From positions 1 to 37,776 of IMG/VR virus record IMGVR_UViG_3300033149_003820: DNA of 37,776 nt, one strand, 5' to 3'. This document shows, one piece after another, positions 21,555 to 29,369 of the stretch. Source of the stretch: a virus. A program made the translations under genes and the position numbers. Position 1 is the first letter of the stretch, and every line of letters begins with the position of its first letter. The notes beneath the pieces were generated by a model. It saw only the letters and a program-made list of their open reading frames with translations. It was not told the DNA's origin and did no database searches.

Positions 21555-21921
21555 GAATGCGATTATCGTTGGTTCGCTGGGAACAATATCAAAGGATTTA
21601 GAGCAGATTAAACATAAGAACAAGATTTTAGTCAAGGGGGCAATGGGCTGTGTTATGGGAGTGGGGCTTGGTATAGCGTTGAACACCAGAAAAAAGGTAA
21701 TCGTGGTTATAGGGGACGGGGCGTTTCTTATGAAAATGGGAAGCATATCAACGATACTTAAATACAAGCCGAAGAACCTTAAAATAATAATAATAAACAA
21801 CGGCTGTTATGCCTCCTGCGGGGGACAGCCGACAAACTTCTATGCTTATTTTAATGCCGGCAACCTGCGAAATAATCACAGCAGGGCATATAAAGTGTTT
21901 AAAGTGGTTGAGACGACATAA
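21511..21921 (+). CDS. phosphonopyruvate decarboxylase, TPP-binding (PP) subunit
   Basis: A 136-residue protein with AIIVGSLGTISKDLEQ, then GAMGCVMGVGLGIAL. The thiamine-diphosphate motif is GDG-x25-NN (VVIGDGAFLMKMGSIST...IIIINNG), and GGQPT follows. It completes the enzyme with the upstream PYR subunit, with which it overlaps by 44 nt. The C-terminus after GGQPT is short and rich in polar residues, and the last 80 nt overlap the cytidylyltransferase gene in another frame, so the usual final helices may be changed. Confidence 0.8.
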   Translation: MTQKEYLLRLSRKNKNAIIVGSLGTISKDLEQIKHKNKILVKGAMGCVMGVGLGIALNTRKKVIVVIGDGAFLMKMGSISTILKYKPKNLKIIIINNGCYASCGGQPTNFYAYFNAGNLRNNHSRAYKVFKVVETT

Positions 21922-22249
21922 ACATCAAATAATAGTCGGTTTGCTGACCAGAAGGGCTTTGAGGGGATATAAGAGGTGTTCAGTTCCGTTCAGGGACAGG
22001 TATGAGATACTTAAAGCGGTAGCAAAAGGGATAGGTGGAGTAAAAGTAGTTCCGCAGAACAGCTTGAACCCGTCAGAGGTTGTCAAAAAATACAAGCCAG
22101 ACGGGATTGCTTCGGGAGACGGCTGGGAAAAAGAGGAATTGGAAGCAATAAAAAAATACAAGCTGAAAAAAATAAACATCAAACTGCCGAAAAATTATTC
22201 AAGCACAAAGATAATAGATAAAATTTGTAAAATAAAAATACATATATGA
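21842..22249 (+). CDS. phosphonate-headgroup cytidylyltransferase
   Basis: A 135-residue nucleotidyltransferase of the TagD/PntC type. The N-terminus MLILMPATCEIITAGHIKCL carries a TxGH form of the HxGH motif. IIVGLLTRRALRGYKR matches the CTP-binding strand of PEP-mutase-linked cytidylyltransferases, and VVPQ, KPDGIASGDGW and a basic tail follow. It probably couples CTP to 2-hydroxyethylphosphonate (or a related phosphonate) to give the donor for LicD. The start at 21842 lies inside the preceding gene; the resulting 80-nt overlap is coding in both frames. Confidence 0.78.
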   Translation: MLILMPATCEIITAGHIKCLKWLRRHKHQIIVGLLTRRALRGYKRCSVPFRDRYEILKAVAKGIGGVKVVPQNSLNPSEVVKKYKPDGIASGDGWEKEELEAIKKYKLKKINIKLPKNYSSTKIIDKICKIKIHI

Positions 22250-23253
22250 AAAATAAATTAAGAATAGGGATTATAGCAAGAATTGACAATGGCGGACTTG
22301 CCAATATGACTTACGATTACTGGAAAAATATCCACGAGATTACGAAGTGCCTTACCATAATGTCAGAAAGCCCATATCAAGATGTGTCAAGATACCCAGA
22401 GCAGATTATATGCCAGAATTATCCGACTATTGAGGAAATGGATTTGTTTTTGAAAGATATTGATGTGGTTATCGCTTTTGAAACCCCTTACAACTGGAAC
22501 ATATTTTCAATGGCGAAGGAGAGGGGAATTAAATCGGTTCTTATACCTATGTATGAGTGGACAGAGGAGAAGCCGCCGATAGAGCCAGACCTGTATTTAT
22601 GCCCGTCATTGATGGAAAAGGATATTTACAAGTTCTACCCCACGAAATCGGAATATATACAAAACCCAGTTGACAGAAAATTGTTTAAGTTCAGGTTAAG
22701 GGAAAAGGCAGAAACATTTGTGTTCAACAACGGACACGGGGGAACTTTCGGCAGAAACGGGTTAATGCCACTTTTAGAGGCGATAAAATTGGTTAAGTCG
22801 GACATCAAGTTTTTAATCCACTCCCAAGTTCCCATACCAGAGATAGACGACGAGAGAGTTGAGGTTAGATTGGGGGATATAAAAAAGAGAACTGATTTGT
22901 TTGAAGAGGGAGATGTTTTATTGTTCCCGAGATTGTTCGGGGCTTTATCCCTGCCCACTTGGGAAGCGTTATCCTGCGGTATGCCAGTTCTTTCAACCAA
23001 CCTTTACCCGTTTAACAAGATACTGCCGAAAGAATGGTTTTTTGAGCCAAGCGGAAACAAGAGAATAAAAACATCTTCTCTTAACAGGGAAATAGATATG
23101 GCTCTGATAGACCCGCAAGTGTTGGCAGACAAGATAGACGAGTGGGCGAACAAGGATATTGCGAACGACAGCAGAAAGGCAGACGAAATAGCGGAAAAAA
23201 TAAGCTGGGAGAATAATAAAAATAAAATAATACAATGCCTAAAACAGCTTTAA
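22246..23253 (+). CDS. GT4-like glycosyltransferase
   Basis: A 335-residue GT-B enzyme: N-terminal IGIIARIDNGGLANMTYDYW, the interdomain SEYIQNPVDRKLF, and the donor-binding LPTWEALSCGMPVLSTN (about residues 236-252), with a C-terminal helix (DPQVLADKIDEW). Its position between the phosphonate genes and GDP-mannose dehydratase suggests use of a GDP-sugar donor, possibly GDP-perosamine. It overlaps the upstream gene by 4 nt and the dehydratase gene by 19 nt. Confidence 0.78.
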   Translation: MKNKLRIGIIARIDNGGLANMTYDYWKNIHEITKCLTIMSESPYQDVSRYPEQIICQNYPTIEEMDLFLKDIDVVIAFETPYNWNIFSMAKERGIKSVLIPMYEWTEEKPPIEPDLYLCPSLMEKDIYKFYPTKSEYIQNPVDRKLFKFRLREKAETFVFNNGHGGTFGRNGLMPLLEAIKLVKSDIKFLIHSQVPIPEIDDERVEVRLGDIKKRTDLFEEGDVLLFPRLFGALSLPTWEALSCGMPVLSTNLYPFNKILPKEWFFEPSGNKRIKTSSLNREIDMALIDPQVLADKIDEWANKDIANDSRKADEIAEKISWENNKNKIIQCLKQL

Positions 23254-24185
23254 TCACGGGAGTTAACGGGCAGGACGGGAGTTATCTTGCCGAACAGCTT
23301 GTAGCAAAGGGCTACAATGTTCACGGAATAGTCCAGCGTTCAGCCGTGTTTGACCGCCAAAATATAGACCATATAGGAGAACTGGAACTTCATTACGGGG
23401 ATTTGACCGACTTTTCAAGCTTGGTAAGGATATTAAGAATAGTGAAGCCAGACGAGATTTACAATTTAGGGGCTATGTCCCACGTTGGAATATCGTGGAA
23501 AATACCCTGCTATACGGCACAGGCGACAGGGGTTGGAGTGTTAAACTTGTTAGAGGCGGTGAGAATGACAGGACTAAATCCGAAAATATATCAGGCGTCA
23601 ACCTCTGAAATGTTTTCGGGGGAGGAAAAAGAAGCCCAGAACGAGAACACGAAACTTGACCCCCAAAGCCCCTATGCCGTATCCAAATTGTTTGCCCATA
23701 AAATATGCCAGATTTATAGGAAGGCGTATGGGATGTTTATCTGTTGCGGGATACTTTTCAACCACGAAAGCGAAAGGCGGGGAAAGAACTTTGTAACCAG
23801 AAAAATAACAATAGGAATATCGGATATTGTCAAGGGCAGACAGGATAAGATATATCTCGGCAATATAGAGGCAAAGAGAGATTGGGGCTATTCGCCAGAT
23901 TACACCGAAGCGATGTGGCTTATGCTACAACAGGATAAGCCAGACGATTATGTTATCGCCACGGGGGAAACGCATTCAATCAAGGAGTTTCTGGAAGAAG
24001 CGTTTAAGATAGTAAAAATGAAATGGCAGGATTATGTAGTGATAGACAAGGCATATATCAGACCATCTGAAACTAAATGCTTGTATGGAGATTATTCAAA
24101 AGCGAAAAGGATACTCGGCTGGACGCCGAAAACAAAGTTCAAGGACTTAGTAAAAATTATGCTGGAACAAGATTTAAAATTATGA
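23235..24185 (+). CDS. gmd: GDP-mannose 4,6-dehydratase
   Basis: A 316-residue extended short-chain dehydrogenase. NADP binding is GVNGQDGS (9-16), the active site STSEMF with Y-x3-K (YAVSK near residue 147). GMD-specific segments are NHESERRGKNFVTRKI, LGNIEAKRDWGYSPDYTEAMW and IRPSETKCLYGD. It converts GDP-mannose to GDP-4-keto-6-deoxymannose. The downstream aminotransferase would turn this into GDP-perosamine; no fucose synthase or RMD reductase is present. GDP-mannose would come from the host. Confidence 0.92.
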   Translation: MPKTALITGVNGQDGSYLAEQLVAKGYNVHGIVQRSAVFDRQNIDHIGELELHYGDLTDFSSLVRILRIVKPDEIYNLGAMSHVGISWKIPCYTAQATGVGVLNLLEAVRMTGLNPKIYQASTSEMFSGEEKEAQNENTKLDPQSPYAVSKLFAHKICQIYRKAYGMFICCGILFNHESERRGKNFVTRKITIGISDIVKGRQDKIYLGNIEAKRDWGYSPDYTEAMWLMLQQDKPDDYVIATGETHSIKEFLEEAFKIVKMKWQDYVVIDKAYIRPSETKCLYGDYSKAKRILGWTPKTKFKDLVKIMLEQDLKL

Positions 24186-25249
24186 ACATAAAAGTATGCG
24201 AACCAAGCACAACAGAAGCTGAAATTGAGATGGTTACAGCGGCGGTAAAGCAGAATATGATTTCTTCAACCGCTCCGTTCGTTAAAGTGTTTGAAAATAA
24301 GTTTGCCGTTAAAATAGGGACAAGTTATGCGGTGGCGGTCAATTCTGGAACATCTGCTTTGTTTGTAGCCCTAAAAACGCTGGGAATAAAAGAAGGGGAC
24401 GAAGTGATAGTGCCGACATTTACGATGATAGCAACCGCCAACGCTGTGGCTCAATGCGGGGCAAAGCCAGTATTCGTGGATTCAAGAAGGGATAACTGCA
24501 ACATAGACGAGAACCTGATAGAACAGGCGATTACGCCCAAAACCAAAGCAATAATCCCAGTTCATTTATACGGGAAACCCTGTGAAATGGATACAATAAT
24601 GGATATTGCCGATAAATACGGGCTGTATGTGGTGGAAGACGCCGCAGAGGCACACGGGGCTAAATATAAGGGCAAGGTTGTCGGTTCAATAGGGGATATA
24701 GGTTGTTTCAGCTTTTACGCCAACAAAATAATCACAACAGGCGAAGGCGGGGCGATAACAACCGATAACGAACAATGGGCGAAAGAGGCACAGGATTTAA
24801 GGGCTTTCTATTTCCCGAAAGCGGGACATTACTGGCACAAGAAAATCGGCTGGAATTTGAGGATGAGTTCTTTACAGGCGGCTTACGGGCTGGCACAGCT
24901 GAACAGGTGGGACGAACTGATAGGCAAAAGAATAGCGAATGCCAAGTATTACACGAAACGATTAAAGGGGATAGTGGAAACTCCGCCAGACAGCGGCGTC
25001 CATTGGGTATATCTTATTAAAACTCCAAAAATGAATGAACTTATGGATTATCTTGAAAAGAACGGGGTGGAAACAAGAACGGGCTTTATACCCTGCCATC
25101 AGCAACCGCCTTATAAACAAAAAGGAAATTATCCCGTGGCGGAGGAATTATCTAAAATTGCGATGTATCTGCCGTCAGGGTCTGATTTGACAAATAAAGA
25201 AAAGGATTTCGTAATTAAGCTAATAAAACAATTTTATGGCAAAAAATAA
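24182..25249 (+). CDS. DegT/DnrJ/EryC1 aminotransferase, GDP-perosamine synthase-like
   Basis: A 355-residue PLP-dependent sugar aminotransferase. Key parts are NSGTSALFVALKTLGI (54-69), VEDAAEAHG with D153, and the internal-aldimine lysine K182 in SFYANKIITTGEGG, a wording close to perosamine synthases. The C-terminus binds substrate (MNELMDYLEKNGVETRTGF). With the dehydratase directly upstream it probably makes GDP-perosamine (4-amino-4,6-dideoxymannose) using glutamate. The ATG overlaps the dehydratase stop (ATGA). A different 4-amino sugar product cannot be excluded. Confidence 0.85.
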   Translation: MNIKVCEPSTTEAEIEMVTAAVKQNMISSTAPFVKVFENKFAVKIGTSYAVAVNSGTSALFVALKTLGIKEGDEVIVPTFTMIATANAVAQCGAKPVFVDSRRDNCNIDENLIEQAITPKTKAIIPVHLYGKPCEMDTIMDIADKYGLYVVEDAAEAHGAKYKGKVVGSIGDIGCFSFYANKIITTGEGGAITTDNEQWAKEAQDLRAFYFPKAGHYWHKKIGWNLRMSSLQAAYGLAQLNRWDELIGKRIANAKYYTKRLKGIVETPPDSGVHWVYLIKTPKMNELMDYLEKNGVETRTGFIPCHQQPPYKQKGNYPVAEELSKIAMYLPSGSDLTNKEKDFVIKLIKQFYGKK

Positions 25250-25967
25250 GAAGATTTTTATAGCGATTTTGAATCAGGGGAGCATAAGAACCGAGTTGAC
25301 AAACCTGATTTTCAACATTGAAAAGCAGAGAAAATACAGAATAGCCGTAAATTATCCGGCAAAAAAGCCGATTTCATACAACAGAAACCTTATTTGTAAG
25401 AGGTTCTTGGAAACTGATTTTGATTATCTTTTGATGATAGACGGGGATTGCGTTCCAACGGAAAATCTCTTGAACTTGGCAGATTACGACAAAGATATTA
25501 TAGGAGGAACTTGTTTTGGGTTTATAAATAATATGATAGTTCCGTTCTGTATGAAGCAGAGAACCGATTACAAGTATGATGTGATAGACACCGACTTGAA
25601 CAACGGGGTTGTGGAGGTTGACGCAATAGGTAGCGGTGTAATGATGATAGCCAGAAGGGTGCTTGAAAATATACCTTACCCGTTCAGGAACGAATACGAC
25701 CCAGAGGGAATAAAAACAAAGGGGCTGGATTTCAACTTCTGCCGAAGGGCAAAAGAGCTTGGATACAAGGTTTGGTGCGATACCGATATGCTGGTATCCC
25801 ATTGGACAACGGTAGATTTGCTTACGATGTGGAAAACTTTCAATGAAATGCGTAAAATTATTATGAAGCAAAAAGAAGAAATAAAAAACATACAAAAGCC
25901 GATATTTAACGAAATAAAAAAAACACAAGGTCAGAACAATAATGAAAATAAACTCAGCAGAGAATAA
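25236..25967 (+). CDS. GT-A-type glycosyltransferase
   Basis: A 243-residue protein. IFIAILNQGSIRTELTNLIF at the start, DYLLMIDGDCVP with the DxD-type metal motif (near residue 70), DAIGSGVMMIARRVLE and LDFNFCRRAKELGYKVWCDTDMLVSHW are typical of GT2/GT-A enzymes, including phage-encoded ones. It closes the glycan module. Its last 26 nt overlap the start of the head-tail adaptor gene, showing that the module is part of the late operon. Confidence 0.8.
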   Translation: MAKNKKIFIAILNQGSIRTELTNLIFNIEKQRKYRIAVNYPAKKPISYNRNLICKRFLETDFDYLLMIDGDCVPTENLLNLADYDKDIIGGTCFGFINNMIVPFCMKQRTDYKYDVIDTDLNNGVVEVDAIGSGVMMIARRVLENIPYPFRNEYDPEGIKTKGLDFNFCRRAKELGYKVWCDTDMLVSHWTTVDLLTMWKTFNEMRKIIMKQKEEIKNIQKPIFNEIKKTQGQNNNENKLSRE

Positions 25968-26658
25968 ACACGACTCTCTTTACCACGATACATTAAGTTT
26001 TGTCGGAATAACGGACACTTCCCAATATCCGATTGTCCAGTTCATAAGGAACGCAAATGTCTGGTATAGGAGGGCTGATTCTTGGATATGGGAAGCGGCA
26101 GGAACTTGGGAGTTTGACGACAGCAACTGGGCTAATTTGCCGATAGCGACAACTGATTTGGTTGCTTCGCAGAACGACTACGAAATGCCTTCCTCCGCAA
26201 GAAAAATAGACAGAATAGAGGTATTGGACAGCGAAGGGAACTACCAGAAACTAACACCATTTGACAAAAGCCAGATAGGGGTGGCTATTTCAGAGTTTGA
26301 GAAAACTGACGGGCTTCCGAGATATTACGATTTGCTCGGCAGGTCTATCTATCTGAAACCAGCACCAGCTTCGGCAAATGTAACGACATCATCGGGTTTG
26401 AAAGTATATTATGTCAGGGATATAGATGAGTTCGGGATTTCCGACACTTCTACCGAACCCGGATTTGACAACCATTTTCACAGGATTATATCGCTTGGGG
26501 CGGCTTACGATTACTGCTTATCCAACGATATAGCCGACAGAAAAGTCGGGATAAGAAATGAAATAAAACAGCTTCACGATGAATTGAGGGAACACTACGG
26601 ATTTTCTCACAGGGAAATGAAGCCGAGGATACTGCCGAAGGATAATGACGGCATATAG
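25942..26658 (+). CDS. head-tail adaptor protein
   Basis: A 238-residue protein with segments usual in podovirus-like adaptor/connector proteins: a short N-terminal helix, GLPRYYDLLGRSIYLKPAPAS in the beta region, and a C-terminal helix set (HRIISLGAAYDYCLSNDIADRK...KQLHDELREHYG). It would sit below the portal and link it to the tail. Normally it follows the capsid gene directly; here the ~10-kb glycan module lies between. Identification is by pattern and position. Confidence 0.65.
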   Translation: MKINSAENKHDSLYHDTLSFVGITDTSQYPIVQFIRNANVWYRRADSWIWEAAGTWEFDDSNWANLPIATTDLVASQNDYEMPSSARKIDRIEVLDSEGNYQKLTPFDKSQIGVAISEFEKTDGLPRYYDLLGRSIYLKPAPASANVTTSSGLKVYYVRDIDEFGISDTSTEPGFDNHFHRIISLGAAYDYCLSNDIADRKVGIRNEIKQLHDELREHYGFSHREMKPRILPKDNDGI

Positions 26659-26660
26659 GT

Positions 26661-26855
26661 ATGGCTACTTGGCCTAACGCAACTAAAAACACGGCAGATT
26701 GGTATCTCATTATTAAAAAGGGAGGCGGAATGACTTGGGAAGACGCCACGATGAGATGGAAAGACGCTGATTTCACTTGGCAGGAGGCGGGGACAACTCC
26801 GTGGAGCGACGAAAGTAAAAATACTGCTCCTTGGAGCAATCAAACCAAAAATTAA
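26661..26855 (+). CDS. small Trp-repeat virion protein
   Basis: A 64-residue protein made of short Trp-spaced repeats: WPNATKNTADW, WEDATMRW, WQEAGTTPWSDESKNTAPW, WSNQTKN. The regular Trp and Asn/Thr pattern suggests an extended or beta structure, perhaps a tail or fibre connector. It lies between the adaptor and fibre genes. No family name can be given. Confidence 0.55.
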   Translation: MATWPNATKNTADWYLIIKKGGGMTWEDATMRWKDADFTWQEAGTTPWSDESKNTAPWSNQTKN

Positions 26856-26861
26856 AAAAAT

Positions 26862-28013
26862 ATGGGAATAACAACAATAGCTGAAACTGACAAATTATCA
26901 GACAGCCGAACAACAATAAACAATAATTTCGCACTAACCCCAGACCAGACGGCAACAGAAACCATAAGCGGATTATGGAGTTTTTCCAACGCTCTTGGTC
27001 TTAAAACGAATATAATCACCGAGAGAACTGCTGGGGCTGGGGTAACAATAGACGGGATAACTCTGAAAGGCGGAACAAACACTTTTAATATAGCCAACGG
27101 AACGGCAAGTTTGGATATAGCGGCTGGGGCGGCGGTGAATATAGACAAAGGGCTGACAATAAACGGGCAGGCAATTACGATTACTGGGATAACTCAGGCG
27201 AACACCCTTACTTTGAACGAGAGCTTTACGATAGGGGACGGATACGCTGGAACATTGACTTTTAGCGGTTCTGGCAAAACATTGACGATTGAAGACACTT
27301 CTGTTCTGAACCAAGATTTAAGTTCGGACGCTTCGCCCACTTTTGCTGGGCTTACAATGGCAGGAAATATAGCGATGGGGGACAATTCTGTTACAGGAAT
27401 AAATGCTTTGAGCTTCACAGATGTTGACGGAACTATCGCTGGGATAGCGAATAAGAATCTTCTTAGCAGAATTGCTGCTGAAACGATTACAAATAATTGG
27501 ACTTACCAGAAACTAGCAGGTTCAATAGTTGAAAATTTTATTACTTATAGTGCCAATTCTGGACATCCTTCATTATTAAACTTCAAAAAATCTCATCAGG
27601 ATACAGCAGGTCATACTGCCACCGTAAATACAGAACTGATAGCACAACTTTTATTTTACGGAAATAGCGGTTCTGGTTTTACACCTGCGGCGGGAATAGA
27701 GGTTGCTCAATCTGGGGCGGCTGGAACTTATACCCCAGCTGAAATGAATATCTATATTGCTGACGGAACAAACTGGGGAATTAGATATGTTCTTGGATAT
27801 AACAGCATTCAAATGGCGAATGGAACAGTTACGGCAGCTGCGGCTAATTCTTTTAAAATCGGCTCAACAGATTTAAGTGCTGGAAATACCCAGTTATCTT
27901 TATATGGCGAGGGAACTTGTATAGGGACTGGAACTCCAACAGCTGACAGAACAGTAGCTGTAAAAATCAACGGAACACAGTATTATCTTTTAGCCAGCAC
28001 TTCGGCAAGTTAA
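26862..28013 (+). CDS. tail fibre / receptor-binding-type protein
   Basis: A 383-residue Thr/Gly/Ala-rich protein with repeated short strands (TNTFNIANGTASLDIAAGAA, ITGITQANTLTLNESFTIGDG). The segment NQDLSSDASPTFAGLTMAGNI recurs in phage tail fibres and spikes. The N-terminus (GITTIAETDKLSDSRTTINNNF) looks like a virion-attachment motif. The C-terminal third has a different, T-rich codon use, suggesting domain exchange. It probably forms a trimeric beta-helical fibre that binds the host surface. Confidence 0.7.
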   Translation: MGITTIAETDKLSDSRTTINNNFALTPDQTATETISGLWSFSNALGLKTNIITERTAGAGVTIDGITLKGGTNTFNIANGTASLDIAAGAAVNIDKGLTINGQAITITGITQANTLTLNESFTIGDGYAGTLTFSGSGKTLTIEDTSVLNQDLSSDASPTFAGLTMAGNIAMGDNSVTGINALSFTDVDGTIAGIANKNLLSRIAAETITNNWTYQKLAGSIVENFITYSANSGHPSLLNFKKSHQDTAGHTATVNTELIAQLLFYGNSGSGFTPAAGIEVAQSGAAGTYTPAEMNIYIADGTNWGIRYVLGYNSIQMANGTVTAAAANSFKIGSTDLSAGNTQLSLYGEGTCIGTGTPTADRTVAVKINGTQYYLLASTSAS

Positions 28014-28018
28014 AAATT

Positions 28019-29368
28019 ATGACAAAATGGACAATAGACATTCTTAATATATCTCTGGGCGGTTACGCTCCCGCTTATTGGAAAAACACCTACGGCTCTT
28101 ACGGGAACAAGAATATGGCGATAGCAATGAGGAGCAGTATAACGCAGGGAAAGGGATTGGCGGTAATAGATACGGTAACAGATTTGGTCAGGGGAATACA
28201 CCCAACCGTTATTTCAGCGAACAAGACATACGGCATAGGTTCGGACGGAATATACGATATAACGACAAATGCCGTCAGTTTAGTTGCCACCATTTCTTCG
28301 GCTACGGGGGAAGATGTCGCATTATACGGGGGACACGCCAAGTTCTCCTACGGCACGGATATAGTTGATTTCGATTTGAGTTCCACTTGGGATAAGGACT
28401 GGTGGACGAATGTGGCTGGGGGTTCTGCTCTTTCTTCTGGCAAACCTCATCCTATGGAAGTTGCTGGGACAAGCGGAGTGTTAGCCGTAGCCAACGGGCG
28501 GTATGTAGCCACTTGGGACGGGACTACCGCTACCGATGACGCTTTCGATACCCACGATGCCGATTCTGTAATATGCGACCTTAAATGGAATCAGAACCGC
28601 TTTTGGATAGCGTCAAACAAGCCAAATGTGGCTGGAAGGAAAGAGGGAACTATTTATGTTTGGGACGGAAACGCCAAAAGCTGGGACAACCAGATAAAGA
28701 TAGAAGGCGAAGTGGGGGGCTTGTATGTAAAAAACGGGGTTACTTATGTATTTTACCAGAAAAATTTATCGGCAAGTGTTTCCACGCTTGGATATATTGA
28801 CGGGACGCAAGTTGTTGATTTGGCTAACTATTACGGCTCTCTCCCGAAATACTATCAGATAACAGAATACGAGGACTTTATACTCTGGGCTTCGGGAACA
28901 GACGGCAAGACATTCGCTTTCGGTGCTGGTGATAAAAACCTCAACGGCAGATTATTCCAGTTGAGTGCCTGCGGGACAGGCGGGCTGGCTAATCCTTTAG
29001 GGACGCCGATTACCGCTTTTTCTGACGCTGTTAAAAAGTTTTCCGGATACGATGTAAACTCCTACTGGAAATCGGTTCAGTATGATGTAACCGGCGGCGG
29101 CAGGGAATCAATGGTAGACAAGGTGAGCATAAACATAGAGAAGATGACTGGAACAGCCCAATGCGACTGGAAACTTGTCAACAACAAGGGAACTACAATA
29201 ACAAGCGGAACTATATCTTACGCCGTAAACGGAACGAATACGCATATTAAGTCAACCCCAAGATGCAAAGCGGACAATTTCAGATTGGAGTTTGACTGGT
29301 CAAGCGGTTCAGCAACAATTCCAGTTAAAATAAAATCAGTCAAAATACAGGGACACGTGCTTCAATAA
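28019..29368 (+). CDS. beta-propeller-like tail protein
   Basis: A 449-residue protein with repeated short strands spaced like blades (VLAVANGRYVATWDG, NRFWIASNKPN, GTIYVWDGNAKSWDN, FILWASGTDGKTFAFG), ending in a beta sandwich-like region. Tail nozzle/stabiliser proteins of podoviruses (T7 gp12, P22 gp10) have this kind of repeated beta architecture and gene position. The assignment to that role is inference. Confidence 0.55.
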   Translation: MTKWTIDILNISLGGYAPAYWKNTYGSYGNKNMAIAMRSSITQGKGLAVIDTVTDLVRGIHPTVISANKTYGIGSDGIYDITTNAVSLVATISSATGEDVALYGGHAKFSYGTDIVDFDLSSTWDKDWWTNVAGGSALSSGKPHPMEVAGTSGVLAVANGRYVATWDGTTATDDAFDTHDADSVICDLKWNQNRFWIASNKPNVAGRKEGTIYVWDGNAKSWDNQIKIEGEVGGLYVKNGVTYVFYQKNLSASVSTLGYIDGTQVVDLANYYGSLPKYYQITEYEDFILWASGTDGKTFAFGAGDKNLNGRLFQLSACGTGGLANPLGTPITAFSDAVKKFSGYDVNSYWKSVQYDVTGGGRESMVDKVSINIEKMTGTAQCDWKLVNNKGTTITSGTISYAVNGTNTHIKSTPRCKADNFRLEFDWSSGSATIPVKIKSVKIQGHVLQ

Positions 29369-29369
29369 T

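Noticed and set aside
21511-22249. Apparent frameshift joining the TPP-binding protein and the following frame
   Set aside because: The second frame has its own family features (TxGH, VGLLT...YKR, SGDGW) of a cytidylyltransferase, so these are two overlapping genes.
25374-25928. 184-codon minus-strand frame opposite a glycosyltransferase
   Set aside because: It lacks recognisable domains and is fully antisense to a gene with clear GT-A motifs.
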